From: Vibrio japonicus
GTDB taxonomy: Bacteria > Pseudomonadota > Gammaproteobacteria > Enterobacterales > Vibrionaceae
Reading direction: 5' to 3'
Assembly: GCF_024582835.1 (NCBI RefSeq)
Contig: NZ_CP102096.1
Coordinates: 1,922,001-1,986,000 of the forward strand
DNA length: 64,000 bases
Made by a program: the position numbers and the translations under genes. Of this stretch, positions 10,114-19,760 are shown piece by piece. Each line of letters opens with the position of its first letter. Positions within the stretch are counted from its first letter, which is position 1. Under the pieces are notes generated by a model that saw only the letters and a program-made list of their open reading frames with translations, ran no database searches and was not told where the DNA came from.

Positions 10114-10893
10114 ATGTCTATTCATCTTGTTATTATCGACGCTCTCAATCTCATTCGCCGCGTGCACTCCGTCCAGCCCGATCCTAACGATATAGCAAGA
10201 ACGATCACCACCACTACTCGGACACTGACTAAAATCATCAACGAGTCTCAGCCAACACACATCATTGCGGTGTTTGACCACCACCTACAAGACCGTGGCT
10301 GGCGAGCCGAGGTGCTACCTGAATACAAACAAAACCGAAAACCGATGCCGGAGCCTTTGATGAAAGGACTGGAATCGATTCAGGACGCTTGGTGGAAACT
10401 CGGCATCGATTCGCTGCTTTCAGACGGTGACGAAGCGGATGATTTGGTCGCAACTCTCGCGATGAAGGTCGCCAGCCACAACGAAAAAGTGACCATCATC
10501 TCTACCGATAAAGGCTACTGTCAGTTGCTCTCACCGACTCTCCAAATTCGAGATTATTTCCAGCACCGCTGGTTAGACGCCCCTTTTATTGAAAAAGAGT
10601 TTGGCGTTAAACCGGAACAATTGGCGGATTATTGGGGATTAGCAGGTGTCAGCTCTAGCCAAGTGCCTGGGGTCCCCGGTATTGGCCCAAAGGCAGCGAA
10701 AGAAATTCTGAACCAGTTCGACAACATTGAGCAAGCATACGCCAGTGATGATCTGCCTACCAAATATAGGAAGAAGCTGGATGAGCACATTGAATCAGCG
10801 CGTAAATGTAAACAAGTCTCCGCACTTAAGACCGATATTGAATTGGGTTTCAACCTGCAAGACTTGCGCTTTAACGGCCCTAACGAAGTCTAA
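10114..10893 (+). CDS. xni: Flap endonuclease Xni
   Basis: A 259-residue FEN-like 5' nuclease (formerly ExoIX) related to the 5' nuclease domain of DNA polymerase I. Conserved acidic clusters are visible: VIDALNL near the start, DGDEADDLV, STDKGYCQL, then the DNA-binding helix-hairpin-helix VPGVPGIGPKAAKEIL. It is assumed to trim flapped DNA, with a role secondary to PolA. Start ATG 10114 matches the family; the frame extends to a TTG at 10105 inside the T-rich terminator tail. Transcription ends at a strong terminator before convergent rlmM. Confidence 0.94.
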   Translation: MSIHLVIIDALNLIRRVHSVQPDPNDIARTITTTTRTLTKIINESQPTHIIAVFDHHLQDRGWRAEVLPEYKQNRKPMPEPLMKGLESIQDAWWKLGIDSLLSDGDEADDLVATLAMKVASHNEKVTIISTDKGYCQLLSPTLQIRDYFQHRWLDAPFIEKEFGVKPEQLADYWGLAGVSSSQVPGVPGIGPKAAKEILNQFDNIEQAYASDDLPTKYRKKLDEHIESARKCKQVSALKTDIELGFNLQDLRFNGPNEV

Positions 10894-10910
10894 GACAAAT
10901 TACGGACATT

Positions 10911-10938
10911 AAAAAAGGCTCTGAAATCAGAGCCTTTT
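10911..10938. terminator. Bidirectional terminator between xni and rlmM
   Basis: AAAAAAGGCTCTGA pairs with TCAGAGCCTTTTT; A run on one side and T run on the other serve both convergent genes. Confidence 0.85.
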
Positions 10939-10955
10939 TCGTATCGATAGCGCGA

Positions 10956-12047
10956 TTAATGCGGGGAGATGTTCGACAGACACTGCACGTGTACTGTGAT
11001 TTCTTCGCGGTCGTGGTATAGGTGCTTCGCTTGAAGTTTGTATTTCACACCGTGTTCTTTAAGGAAGATTTTCAGATTTTCGATATCTTCCAATACTTCG
11101 TCATAACGACCTTTCATTGGCAACTTAAGGTTGAAGATGGCCTCTTTCGCCCAACCACTAATGATCCACTCACCCATCAATTGCGCAACTCGGGATGGTT
11201 TTTCAATCATGTCACAAATAAGCCAAGTCACGTTTTTACGCGCAGGCTCAAACTTAAAACCATCTTCCTGATGGTGCTTAACCTGCCCGGTTTCCATCAG
11301 ACTATCGGCCATCATGCCGTTATCGACAGCGTGAACGAACATCGAACGTTTCACAAGCTGATATGTCCAACCACCTGGACATGCGCCCAGGTCAACGCCC
11401 CACATGCCTGGCGCTAAACGCTCATCCCACTCTTCGCGTGGAATAAACACGTGGAAAGCTTCTTCCAACTTAAGTGTTGAACGGCTTGGCGCATCGGCTG
11501 GAAACTTAAGGCGCGGAATACCCATAAAGAACTGAGAGTTGTTAGACGGCAACGAGTAGCCCACAAAGCAATGACCCGGCGCAACAAAACAGATATGAAG
11601 CACAGGTTTCTTAGGACTGTCTTTAGGGAATAGAATCCCCTTGCCACGCATCGCTTGGCGCATAGGTACGGTAAACTTGCGGCAGAATTTCAGCAGTTCT
11701 TTCGCTTCGTTGGTGTCTGGCGTTTCAATACGGATATCACCGCAACGAGGCATGCTTTCCACATCACTGAGATCTTCCAGAATCGGAGAGATACGGTCTT
11801 CACGCGGCAAGTCTTGAATTTCAGTCGCCACAGCAAACATCTGGCGAGCGAAAATCAGTGATTTGAAATCTAGCCCTTTAACAAGCTTTTCAGCATCGCC
11901 GTCTTGGTAACATTCAAACAGTACATAGCCAGTATTGTTCTTTAAACGAGGGAAACCAAAGACTTCCAGTTGTGTCGCGCGATCCTGAATTTCTCCTGCA
12001 CACTCTTTTTCGAAACCCGAACGGCAGTAGAGCATTAGCTGTTTCAC
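10956..12047 (-). CDS. rlmM: 23S rRNA 2'-O-ribose C2498 methyltransferase RlmM
   Basis: A 363-residue SAM-dependent enzyme that 2'-O-methylates C2498 of 23S rRNA. It has an N-terminal THUMP-like region and a C-terminal Rossmann methyltransferase domain with the SAM motif [13 protein letters not shown], followed by VDNG and FNLKLPMK. Homology reaches the first residues ([16 protein letters not shown]), which requires the GTG start at 12047. That GTG overlaps the DUF423 stop by 4 bases (GTGA), with GAGGTG about 7 bases upstream. It is the last gene of the overlapping gcvA-hydrolase-DUF423-rlmM run; E. coli has gcvA-ygdD-rlmM. Confidence 0.96.
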   Translation of the reverse strand: MKQLMLYCRSGFEKECAGEIQDRATQLEVFGFPRLKNNTGYVLFECYQDGDAEKLVKGLDFKSLIFARQMFAVATEIQDLPREDRISPILEDLSDVESMPRCGDIRIETPDTNEAKELLKFCRKFTVPMRQAMRGKGILFPKDSPKKPVLHICFVAPGHCFVGYSLPSNNSQFFMGIPRLKFPADAPSRSTLKLEEAFHVFIPREEWDERLAPGMWGVDLGACPGGWTYQLVKRSMFVHAVDNGMMADSLMETGQVKHHQEDGFKFEPARKNVTWLICDMIEKPSRVAQLMGEWIISGWAKEAIFNLKLPMKGRYDEVLEDIENLKIFLKEHGVKYKLQAKHLYHDREEITVHVQCLSNISPH

Positions 12048-12442
12048 TGATTCACCTCTTTAATCTGTAGTGCTGCGTACACGAACAGTCCCCACCCCAA
12101 CATAAAGGTGATGCCACCTAACGGTGTAATCGGGCCAAACCATTTAATTCCGGTTATGGCCAGCGCATATAGACTGCCGCTAAAACAAAAGATGCCGATG
12201 ATAAAGCAAATCGCAGCGAGGGCGAAATATTTTTGTGATTTCTCAGTCAAAGAAGAACGGATCAGGATTCCACAGAGCAAAATAGCCAATGCATGAATAA
12301 ATTGATACTGAACTCCTGTGTTAAACACCTCTATTAAATAAGGTGGCAACACTTTTTTCAGCCCGTGTGCCGCGAAAGCGCCTAACGCCACACCTACACC
12401 CGCAAAAACGCCGCCAAACGCGACAATGTGATTACTTTTCAC
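12044..12442 (-). CDS. DUF423 membrane protein (YgdD-like)
   Basis: A small inner-membrane protein of about 132 residues with four hydrophobic segments ([65 protein letters not shown]). The GAFAAHGL motif near the N-terminus is typical of DUF423/YgdD. Function unknown. Start is uncertain: the GTG at 12442 sits inside the hydrolase stop with GAGGTG upstream and gives the family N-terminus, while in-frame ATGs lie up to 30 bases earlier. It sits between the hydrolase and rlmM in a translationally overlapping operon. Confidence 0.85.
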   Translation of the reverse strand: MKSNHIVAFGGVFAGVGVALGAFAAHGLKKVLPPYLIEVFNTGVQYQFIHALAILLCGILIRSSLTEKSQKYFALAAICFIIGIFCFSGSLYALAITGIKWFGPITPLGGITFMLGWGLFVYAALQIKEVNQ

Positions 12443-13070
12443 CGTACACCTCACCATACACATCGAAGACAAACGTCGCTATGCGCTGCACTGTCAGATC
12501 GATATTGCCTTGCTCAGTAAAGCCAGACCTTTTACGTGGTTTAAAGCTGTGATCGCCATCTGGCAAAAATTCGACTTGCACGCTCTCTGATAGTGCAAAC
12601 TCACCGAACTCTTCTTTCTTGCCAAAGGTGTCTCGCTCGCCTTGTAAAATAAGCAGAGGTTTCTTCACCGTTGCCAAGTGCTCGCCTTTATAATTTTCCG
12701 GCTTACCTGGCGGGTGAAACGGAAAACCTAAGCAAGCCACCGCCGCAACGCTTTCTTCGTCAGCCAGTAAACTCGCCATCCGACCTCCCATTGATTTACC
12801 GCCGATAACAATCGCCTTGTCTTTCGCGTATTCGGAAATAACTTGTTGATAGGCTTCAAGCAGTTTTGGCGCTCTGTCCGGCGGGCGCTTCTTGCCATCT
12901 TCAGCGCGCTTAGCCATATAAGGGAAGTTAAAGCGTATAACCTGAATCCCTTTCTTTGCTAATCCCTGAGCCACCGAAGCCATAAATTCATGGTCCATTC
13001 CTGCCCCTGCGCCATGAGCAAAAAGAAATATTGGCTGGCCGTTTTCACCATCAATCAGGTAATCACTCAT
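12432..13070 (-). CDS. Alpha/beta hydrolase (KANL3/Tex30-like family)
   Basis: A 212-residue soluble alpha/beta hydrolase. The nucleophile elbow GKSMGG places Ser93, GERDTF the acid and DGDHSF the catalytic His, in the right order. An early FAHGAGAGMDH segment forms the oxyanion hole. This short type is related to dienelactone-hydrolase and Tex30-like proteins; substrate unknown. The ATG overlaps the gcvA stop by 8 bases, so it is translationally coupled to gcvA. The E. coli gcvA operon lacks this gene, so it is an insertion relative to that arrangement. All three catalytic residues are present. Confidence 0.85.
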   Translation of the reverse strand: MSDYLIDGENGQPIFLFAHGAGAGMDHEFMASVAQGLAKKGIQVIRFNFPYMAKRAEDGKKRPPDRAPKLLEAYQQVISEYAKDKAIVIGGKSMGGRMASLLADEESVAAVACLGFPFHPPGKPENYKGEHLATVKKPLLILQGERDTFGKKEEFGEFALSESVQVEFLPDGDHSFKPRKRSGFTEQGNIDLTVQRIATFVFDVYGEVYGEK

Positions 13071-13971
13071 CTAATAATACCTCTTGTTCACTTTGAGCTT
13101 TCGCCAACATCCAGTCACGGAATGTTGCGATACGCCCCATGTCAGCTTGTTTCTCGTGGCATACAACGTAGAACGCATTTTTTGTCACCAACACTTCGTC
13201 AAACGGGGCAATTAATCGACCCGCTTCCAGTTCAGGCTGCGCGAGTACATTGTTTCCCAACGCGACGCCCTGTCCATGAGCCGCCGCTTGCAACACCATT
13301 GTAGAGTGACTGAAGATAGGTCCGTGATTGACATTCACACCTTCTATACCGTTCTGCTTAGCAAATTGTTTCCAATCTTTACGAGACGTATCATGCAGTA
13401 ACGTATGCTTGGTTAAGTCACTTAGTGATTCTAATGGTTTGCTACCTAAAAGCAGCGAAGGGGAACACAACGGAATTAGGAATTCTTGGTACAACTTGTC
13501 AGAGCGAAGACCAGGCCAATTACCACGCCCATAGTAAATGGCCACATCGACGTCATCAGTCAATGATCCTTCATCCATATCCACCGCTTTGATACGAACA
13601 TCAATATCTGGCTCCTGCTGGTTAAAGTCCGCAAGACGTGGAACGAGCCATTGAATAGCAAAACTGGGTGGCAAACTAATGGTCAAGGCACCTTTTTCAC
13701 TGCGCTCTAGAACTTTATCAGTAGCTTCTGCTAAGGAGGTGAAGATATCTTTAATGTCTAAAAAGTAACTTTGCCCTTCTTCAGTCAAAAGCAAAGAGCG
13801 ATTTCTTCTACGAAATAGCTTTAAGCCAAGGAATTCTTCTAACGCTTTAATTTGGTGACTGACCGCCGCTTGGGTAACAAACAGCTCTTCAGCAGCACGA
13901 GTAAAACTTAAATGACGTGCAGCAGCCTCAAACACTTTGAGTGAATTTAATGGAGGCAATCGTCTAGACAT
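13063..13971 (-). CDS. gcvA: LysR-type regulator GcvA
   Basis: A 302-residue LysR regulator, very close to E. coli GcvA. The N-terminal winged helix (about 6-64) contains HLSFTRAAEELFVTQ and AAVSHQIKALE, nearly identical to the E. coli recognition region, followed by the periplasmic-binding-like effector domain. GcvA activates the glycine cleavage operon with glycine and represses it with purines, and activates the divergent gcvB RNA gene. Here a GcvB RNA starts about 90 bases upstream on the other strand, which strongly supports the assignment. It is the first gene of a four-gene overlapping operon ending in rlmM. Confidence 0.95.
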   Translation of the reverse strand: MSRRLPPLNSLKVFEAAARHLSFTRAAEELFVTQAAVSHQIKALEEFLGLKLFRRRNRSLLLTEEGQSYFLDIKDIFTSLAEATDKVLERSEKGALTISLPPSFAIQWLVPRLADFNQQEPDIDVRIKAVDMDEGSLTDDVDVAIYYGRGNWPGLRSDKLYQEFLIPLCSPSLLLGSKPLESLSDLTKHTLLHDTSRKDWKQFAKQNGIEGVNVNHGPIFSHSTMVLQAAAHGQGVALGNNVLAQPELEAGRLIAPFDEVLVTKNAFYVVCHEKQADMGRIATFRDWMLAKAQSEQEVLLDE

Positions 13972-14028
13972 GGCGCTTTTCCTAACGTTGGATTAGTTTT
14001 TTTTATCTGAAACATTATAAAATGTCCA

Positions 14029-14057
14029 TTGCCTGACGACCAGAGAAATTCTATATT
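14029..14057 (+). promoter_or_regulatory. Sigma-70 promoter of gcvB
   Basis: TTGCCT at 14029-14034 and TATATT at 14052-14057, separated by 17 bases, put the start of transcription near 14064. The gcvA-gcvB gap should also carry GcvA operators, which I cannot pinpoint. Confidence 0.6.
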
Positions 14058-14063
14058 CCCTCC

Positions 14064-14265
14064 CGCAGCAAAAGCCAGAACGGCTTGATTCCTCGTTGAA
14101 TCAATTGGCCTTTTGTTGCGATGTTGTGTTTGCAAACTCGTATTTCGAGTTAGGTAGGTTTCCTACCATCGTTTCGTTGCATTAGAGTAACGAAACATAC
14201 TTCCTGTATTTATTTTGACCTGTCTGTCAAATTTTTTAGCACCGCCTATATGGCGGTGTTTTTTT
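14064..14265 (+). ncRNA. gcvB: GcvB small regulatory RNA
   Basis: A Hfq-dependent sRNA of about 200 nt (206 in E. coli) that represses amino-acid and peptide transport mRNAs. It is divergent from gcvA, as in enterobacteria. Landmarks match E. coli in order: the G/U-rich R1 seed region (GATGTTGTGTTTGCAA, 14121-14136), a short hairpin GGTAGG/CCTACC (14154-14166), the conserved single-stranded ACTTCCTGTA (14199-14208) and CCTGTCTGTC (14219-14228) blocks, and the final terminator GCACCGCC/GGCGGTG. The 5' end is inferred from the promoter. The 5' hairpin region differs from E. coli and cannot be compared by eye. Confidence 0.9.
14239..14265 (+). terminator. Terminator of gcvB
   Basis: CACCGCC (14240-14246) pairs with GGCGGTG (14252-14258), followed by seven Ts. 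Confidence 0.9.
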
Positions 14266-14367
14266 ATGCGCCAGAAACAGCAGGAGGGATTTAAGAGAAG
14301 CCGTCACTTTTCAGAAGATGGCATTCAATCCAAAAAGCGACGAAAACTGAAGTAAATACGCAGTGAT

Positions 14368-15234
14368 TTAAATGAAAGCGGGAATGAGTTCGAGCCCTAG
14401 CACGCCACTGATGCTCATCACCACCAGCAATGACACTTTAAATACCGATTTAGACCAACTCACATAATTATGGTCATCAATCTTACTAAACGTCACTTTT
14501 GTCCACATAAAGCAAACAACCGCTGAAACAGCCAAATACTCATACCCTGCTTCACCGAGCAAAAACAGTCCCAATGAAACTGTACCAAAGGCCAACACAT
14601 ATGCCTTCATATGGCGATGTGCTTTCTGAATACCTTCTTTAACTGGCAGTACAGGGATGCCCGCTTCTCGGTAGTCTTGCATGCGGAACATCGCAATGGC
14701 ATACGAATGCGGCATTTGCCATAAACAGAACATGGTAAACAGCAAAATCGCTTCTAAGCTGATGAAGTTGGTTACCGCAACATAACCCACCAGTGGTGGT
14801 ACCGCGCCAGAAATACTTCCCACCAAGGTTCCATAGACCGAGTTACGTTTGTACCACATCGTATAAAAGAAGACGTAGTACACATAGCCCAACAGGACAA
14901 CAACGGTCGCGAGTGGATTTGCCAGTTGATAAAGTAACGCTGTTCCACCCATCAGTAGAGCCAGAGCATACACAAAAGCAATATCAAGATTGATATTCCC
15001 TTTCGCCAATTCACGGTTTTGAGTACGCGCCATCTTTTGATCGATATCGCGGTCAAAAATATTGTTCACCACACAACCTGATGCAATCACAAGTCCCACT
15101 CCAGCTAACGTTGTAAAAAACAACGTCAGGCTAGCAGGTTCTGATTTAGCGGCGAGGAAGAACCCCGCCGCAACAGAAATCAGGTTGCCGAAAATAATGC
15201 CCGGTTTGGTGATAGACAAATAACTTTTCAGCAT
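14368..15234 (-). CDS. cyoE: Protoheme IX farnesyltransferase CyoE
   Basis: A 288-residue integral membrane prenyltransferase that converts heme B to heme O for the cytochrome bo3 oxidase. UbiA-family aspartate motifs are visible: NNIFDRDIDQKM in the first half and YREAGIPVLPV, following FRMQDY, in the second. About eight or nine hydrophobic helices fill the rest. Start ATG 15234 gives MLKSYLSITKPG, the family N-terminus, with AAGG just upstream; the frame stays open into cyoD but that extension is not conserved. Last gene of cyoABCDE, 8 bases after cyoD. Confidence 0.96.
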   Translation of the reverse strand: MLKSYLSITKPGIIFGNLISVAAGFFLAAKSEPASLTLFFTTLAGVGLVIASGCVVNNIFDRDIDQKMARTQNRELAKGNINLDIAFVYALALLMGGTALLYQLANPLATVVVLLGYVYYVFFYTMWYKRNSVYGTLVGSISGAVPPLVGYVAVTNFISLEAILLFTMFCLWQMPHSYAIAMFRMQDYREAGIPVLPVKEGIQKAHRHMKAYVLAFGTVSLGLFLLGEAGYEYLAVSAVVCFMWTKVTFSKIDDHNYVSWSKSVFKVSLLVVMSISGVLGLELIPAFI

Positions 15235-15242
15235 ACCTTGGC

Positions 15243-15554
15243 CTACAACTTCATGTTGACGCTCATGTTGTAGATAATCCAAACCGAGCCTGCGATCAGG
15301 ATTAGTACAACAATCGCCGTGAACATTAGCGATACCAAGTTCCAACGGCCTTCAGTGGTTTTCGCTTCCATGTGCAGGAAGTATTTGAAGTGAACGAAAA
15401 CCTGAACGATGGCACAAGCAAATAGGATCGCGTACGTGCTTGAAGCTGGCAGAGACTGCGCCCAAACAAAGTAGAAAGGAATCACAGTTAAGACTAACGA
15501 AGCCAAGAAACCTTTTACGTAATCCGACGAACTTGTTTCTACATGTTGGCCCAT
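15243..15554 (-). CDS. cyoD: Cytochrome bo3 ubiquinol oxidase subunit IV CyoD
   Basis: A 103-residue subunit with three membrane helices (about 16-38, 46-66, 77-100) and the conserved VFVHFKYFLHM loop of the COX4-pro family. It assists assembly of the CuB site in subunit I. The start ATG at 15554 is inside TAATG, overlapping the cyoC stop by one base, preceded by GGGGGTGA. The open frame continues upstream to 15599 within cyoC but is not conserved there. Confidence 0.95.
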   Translation of the reverse strand: MGQHVETSSSDYVKGFLASLVLTVIPFYFVWAQSLPASSTYAILFACAIVQVFVHFKYFLHMEAKTTEGRWNLVSLMFTAIVVLILIAGSVWIIYNMSVNMKL

Positions 15555-16156
15555 TACATCACCCCCATTAAGTAAACGATGGTAAAGACACAAATCCAAA
15601 CAATGTCTAGGAAGTGCCAGAATAGGCTCAAGCAGTTAAAGCGCATTGCCATGTTGTCGTTCAGTCCTTTGGTTGAAAGCTGGTGATAGGCCACCGCCAA
15701 CCAAATTAGACCGAATGTCACGTGTAAGCCGTGCGTCCCAACTAGCGTAAAGAACGCCGATAAGAATGCACTCGCTTGAGGGCCGTAACCTTCCGCAATC
15801 AGGTGATGGAACTCGTAGATTTCCATGCAGATAAAGCCTAGGCCAAGCGCGAAGGTAACTTGCATCCAACGCTTTAGACCAGCCACATCGTTTCGTTTCA
15901 TCGCGATCATGCCAAAACCAAAAGTGATACTACTAAATAGCAGCAGCATGGTTTCAACAAACACGAAAGGCAGTTCGAAAATCTCTTTACCCGTTGGACC
16001 GGCAATCGAGTTGCTGGACAGCACGGCATAAGTCGCAAACAAAGTCGCGAACAATACACAGTCACTCATCAGGTAAACCCAGAAACCAAACAGCTTGTTG
16101 CCATTCGTGTCATGGTGGTGATCGTGGTCATGATGAGCTGCAATATTAGTTTGCAT
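15554..16156 (-). CDS. cyoC: Cytochrome bo3 ubiquinol oxidase subunit III CyoC
   Basis: A 200-residue heme-copper oxidase subunit III with five predicted helices. An unusually His/Asp-rich N-terminus ([10 protein letters not shown], residues 7-16) precedes the first helix [17 protein letters not shown]. The E..H motif (MEIYEFHHL) and GTHGLHV..G are typical. The gene overlaps the end of cyoB by 11 bases. The His-rich start could bind metal, but I know of no evidence for this. Confidence 0.95.
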   Translation of the reverse strand: MQTNIAAHHDHDHHHDTNGNKLFGFWVYLMSDCVLFATLFATYAVLSSNSIAGPTGKEIFELPFVFVETMLLLFSSITFGFGMIAMKRNDVAGLKRWMQVTFALGLGFICMEIYEFHHLIAEGYGPQASAFLSAFFTLVGTHGLHVTFGLIWLAVAYHQLSTKGLNDNMAMRFNCLSLFWHFLDIVWICVFTIVYLMGVM

Positions 16157-18185
16157 AGGTCACCTCCAGATCATCCTTCTTATCATTTTCAGTTACGGTT
16201 GTTGTGTTCTTCGCTTCTTCAAGCTGTGATCTACGTTCTGCTTCAATCGCTTTTATCTCTTCCACTTCTACGTAGTAATCCACATCTTCGTTGTAGCTAT
16301 GTTGAATACAAGTGACGACGATACCGACAAAGCTTGCAGCCGCCAGCCACCAGATGTACCAGATCATTGCAAAGCCAAAGACCAGCGCCCAAGCCGAGAC
16401 ATAAATACCTGTTGGTGTGTTCTTAGGCATGTGGATACGTTCATACTCCACTTCTTTCATTGGGTCGAATTCGCCACTTTGTTTCTGGTACCAGAACGCA
16501 TCCAGTACATCGCCTTTTGGCAGGTGAGCGAAGTTGTAGAATGGCGGAGGTGAAGATGTTGCCCATTCCAAAGTACGGCCGCCCCACGGGTCACCCGTTA
16601 GGTCACGGTTTTGCTCGCGGTCACGAATACTCACGTAGATTTGAATGAACTGGGACAATACACCCAGAGCAATCACAACCGTACCAGCGGCTGCGATAGC
16701 CAATAGTGGGAAGAATTCTGGGTTGATGTCTTGGCTCAGACGACGGGTCATACCCATAAAGCCCAACGCGTAAAGCGGCAGGAACGCCATCAAGAAACCG
16801 ACAATCCACAGATAAAACGCGCGTTTGCCCCAAGTTTCATTCATGGTGAAACCGGTCGCTTTCGGGAACCAGTAAGTGATCGCCGCGAAACAGCCGAACA
16901 CCACACCACCAATAATCACGTTATGGAAGTGCGCGATTAGGAATACAGAGTTATGCAGAACGAAATCCGCACCCGGTACCGCCATCAATACGCCCGTCAT
17001 ACCGCCAACGGTAAAGGTGATTAGGAAACCTACTGTCCACATCATCGGAGTCGTAAAACGAATACGACCTTTGTACATGGTGAATAGCCAGTTGAAGATT
17101 TTCACCCCGGTTGGGATAGAAATGATCATTGTGGCGATGCCGAAGAAGGCATTCACGTTCGCGCCAGAACCCATGGTAAAGAAGTGGTGCAGCCAAACCA
17201 CGAACGCCAGAATCGTAATGACGATCGTCGCCCACACAAGTGAGGTGTAACCAAATAGCTTTTTACGCGAGAAGGTTGCGGTCACTTCGGAGAACACACC
17301 AAAGATTGGTAGCACCAAAATATACACTTCTGGGTGGCCCCATGCCCAAATCAGGTTGACGTACATCATTACGTTGCCGCCAAGATCATTGGTAAAGAAG
17401 TGCATCCCTAGGTAACGATCCAGCGTCAGTAGCGCGATGGTTACCGTCAGAATTGGGAACGAGATGATGATCAGGATGTTGGCACACAGTGACGCCCAAG
17501 TGAACACTGGCATCTTCATCATAGGCATTGACGGTGTACGCATACGCAAAATAGTCACGAAGAAGTTCACGCCCGTTAGCGTGGTACCGACACCAGATAT
17601 CTGCAGCGCCCAAATCCAATAGTCGACTCCGACTCCCGGACTCGCCTCGATACCAGAAAGCGGCGGATACGCCAACCAACCGGTACGACCAAATTCACCT
17701 AAGCCCAAAGACATGTTCGTCAGGATGACACCGACAACAAACAGCCAAAAGCTCAAGTTATTCAGATACGGGAAAGCCACGTCACGCGCACCGATTTGTA
17801 GCGGCACGATGATGTTCATCAGACCAATCACGAGCGGCATCGCGACGAAGAAGATCATGATCACGCCGTGCGCAGTAAAGATTTGGTCATAGTGATGCGG
17901 CGGTAAGTAACCAGCTTCACCCGCAGAAGAAAGTAGCTGCTGGCTACGCATCATCACAGCGTCAGCAAAGCCACGTACAAGCATCAGCATCGCCACAGCG
18001 ATGTACATGAAGCCAAGTTTTTTGTGGTCTACCGACGTAAACCATTCATTCCATAGGTATTGCCATTTTCCGGCTTTGGTTACCGCAAAAGCCACGGCTA
18101 GTCCCACTAGCGCCACAACGGCAAGCGTAATGACGATGATCGGCTCGTGGTATGGAATTGAATCCAGAGTTAATCTTCCAAACAT
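16146..18185 (-). CDS. cyoB: Cytochrome bo3 ubiquinol oxidase subunit I CyoB
   Basis: The 679-residue catalytic subunit: oxidises ubiquinol, reduces O2 to water and pumps protons. About 15 membrane helices. Key residues are visible: heme b/o ligand histidines ([18 protein letters not shown]), the CuB cross-link motif [12 protein letters not shown] with W, H and Y, the following HH pair ([10 protein letters not shown]), and K-channel region residues after it. The soluble C-terminal tail (about 650-679) is charged and somewhat longer than in E. coli (663 residues). It follows cyoA by 5 bases. Confidence 0.97.
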   Translation of the reverse strand: MFGRLTLDSIPYHEPIIVITLAVVALVGLAVAFAVTKAGKWQYLWNEWFTSVDHKKLGFMYIAVAMLMLVRGFADAVMMRSQQLLSSAGEAGYLPPHHYDQIFTAHGVIMIFFVAMPLVIGLMNIIVPLQIGARDVAFPYLNNLSFWLFVVGVILTNMSLGLGEFGRTGWLAYPPLSGIEASPGVGVDYWIWALQISGVGTTLTGVNFFVTILRMRTPSMPMMKMPVFTWASLCANILIIISFPILTVTIALLTLDRYLGMHFFTNDLGGNVMMYVNLIWAWGHPEVYILVLPIFGVFSEVTATFSRKKLFGYTSLVWATIVITILAFVVWLHHFFTMGSGANVNAFFGIATMIISIPTGVKIFNWLFTMYKGRIRFTTPMMWTVGFLITFTVGGMTGVLMAVPGADFVLHNSVFLIAHFHNVIIGGVVFGCFAAITYWFPKATGFTMNETWGKRAFYLWIVGFLMAFLPLYALGFMGMTRRLSQDINPEFFPLLAIAAAGTVVIALGVLSQFIQIYVSIRDREQNRDLTGDPWGGRTLEWATSSPPPFYNFAHLPKGDVLDAFWYQKQSGEFDPMKEVEYERIHMPKNTPTGIYVSAWALVFGFAMIWYIWWLAAASFVGIVVTCIQHSYNEDVDYYVEVEEIKAIEAERRSQLEEAKNTTTVTENDKKDDLEVTYAN

Positions 18186-18190
18186 TGTGA

Positions 18191-19072
18191 TTATCCTTGG
18201 TTGTCAGGCAAACAGTTCATGGAACCCGGATGTTGGGTCACGACGTTGCTGAACAGAAACGGAGGAACACTTGAGAACAGAGTGACAGGTGCAGCAACGC
18301 TCGGCTCAGCCAGTGAGCTGTATTGCTCCCAGTCTTCAATTCGATCAGGGCTCGCTTTCACTTTTTGCACCCAGTTTAGGAATGCAGCACGATCTGGCAT
18401 TGCCGATGCGGTGAACTTCATCTGCGAGAAACCTTCTCCGCTGTAGTTCGACGCAATGCCCTTATAGTTCCCTTCGTGGTTAGCAATCAGATTCAGTTTG
18501 GTTACCATGCCTGGCATCGCATAAATCTGTGTACCTAAACGCGGGATAAAGAACGCGTTCATGATGTTGTCTGAAGTCAGCTTAAAGGTCACAGGCACAT
18601 CTTTCGGGAACGCAACGTAGTTTACGGTCGCGATGTTTTCTTCCGGATAGATGAACAGCCATTTCCAATCAAGCGAGACCACTTCAATCGTCATCGGTTT
18701 TACATCACTCACCAGAGGTTTGGATGGCTCTAGTTCGTGGGTAGAACGCCAGGTGATGGCGGCAAGAATGGCGATAATGATGATTGGAATTGTCCATACC
18801 ACCACTTCGATTTTGGTCGAGTGCGACCATTCTGGTGCGTACTCTTCGTCGGTGTTACTTGCTCGGTATCGGTAGGCGAAGTAAATCGTCATTAGAATCA
18901 CTGGGATCACGACGATTAACATCAGCAAAAGAGCCGTGATGATCAGCTCTTTCTCTTGGACACCAATGGCACCTTTCGGGTCAAGCAAAGCAGAATTACA
19001 TCCTGAGAGCATAAGTATGACGCACGCCAAACTCCCCCTCGACAAGATGCGTTTATATCTTGAGGCTTCCAT
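18191..19072 (-). CDS. cyoA: Cytochrome bo3 ubiquinol oxidase subunit II CyoA (lipoprotein)
   Basis: A 293-residue subunit II. A lipoprotein signal ends at LSGC, so Cys25 is lipidated. Two membrane helices (about 44-66 and 90-110) anchor a periplasmic cupredoxin domain. As in other quinol oxidases, the CuA-binding Cys/His residues are absent. Conserved WLFIYPE and [14 protein letters not shown] segments identify the family. First gene of cyoABCDE, so the promoter must lie in the long gap upstream. Confidence 0.96.
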   Translation of the reverse strand: MEASRYKRILSRGSLACVILMLSGCNSALLDPKGAIGVQEKELIITALLLMLIVVIPVILMTIYFAYRYRASNTDEEYAPEWSHSTKIEVVVWTIPIIIIAILAAITWRSTHELEPSKPLVSDVKPMTIEVVSLDWKWLFIYPEENIATVNYVAFPKDVPVTFKLTSDNIMNAFFIPRLGTQIYAMPGMVTKLNLIANHEGNYKGIASNYSGEGFSQMKFTASAMPDRAAFLNWVQKVKASPDRIEDWEQYSSLAEPSVAAPVTLFSSVPPFLFSNVVTQHPGSMNCLPDNQG

Positions 19073-19760
19073 TAACTTTCTCGATGGTTGTCTGGTTTCA
19101 AGGCCAGTGCCAAGAACCAGTTGTTATAGTCATTAGAATGTTTATGTGTTGAGCATGTGTAACGTCGTATCAGAGCGAAACAAACGAAATTGTGTCGATA
19201 TAAGCTCACACTTATACTTCGAATTCACCGTTACACTTTGAAACATATTGTTACAACCGACGCATTATGAGGAGTTCAAATAAAAAGCTCATCATTCGAT
19301 CTTGGAAACTAACCTTCCAATAATGAAAACAAACTGTCACATACTCACCGTGATACGTTTGAGCAATAGCCACGTGCTACAAGGAAAACACTTGCGCCAC
19401 AAGGGCTGGTTATTGATTAAAGAATAAATAGTATGAGGATGCTTAAAACAGGAGATGTCAGATAGCGGGTGGCCATTGATACGCTCTAAACGTGATACAG
19501 ATCTATAAACTTAATTCACTTAATTTTTGGATGGTGTTTATCGCATCAAGAATGTGCCCATACCAATTTAAGTGGCGTTTGCGTTATCTTTGAGCACAAA
19601 AAGTGAGTTATAAGCAGTTATAAAGGAAGAGGAAGAGGATCATCACTTATCAAAGATATGTTGAAATTAAAAAAGGGTTGTAAATACCCCAGCAACAGGC
19701 AATAAAAAAGCGCAAACCGAGGCTACGATTTGCGCTTTAGTTTTCAGCTTTAAAGCTTAA
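19073..19760. other. 688-base gap upstream of cyo; no gene seen
   Basis: No frame longer than about 20 codons with a plausible start, and no tRNA or known sRNA that I recognise. It must contain the cyo promoter on the minus strand near 19073-19250 and the thiI terminator at 19704-19738. The middle (19270-19690) is A/T-rich and unexplained. A purine block AAGGAAGAGGAAGAGGA (19624-19640) stands out. A small RNA or a decayed repeat is possible. Confidence 0.5.
19704..19738 (-). terminator. Terminator of thiI
   Basis: AAAGCGCAAA (19707-19716) pairs with TTTGCGCTTT (19729-19738); on the minus strand it is followed by TTT. Confidence 0.8.

Noticed and set aside
13947-14135. 62-codon minus-strand frame over the gcvA-gcvB gap
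   Set aside because: Covers the gcvB promoter and start; no conserved residues.
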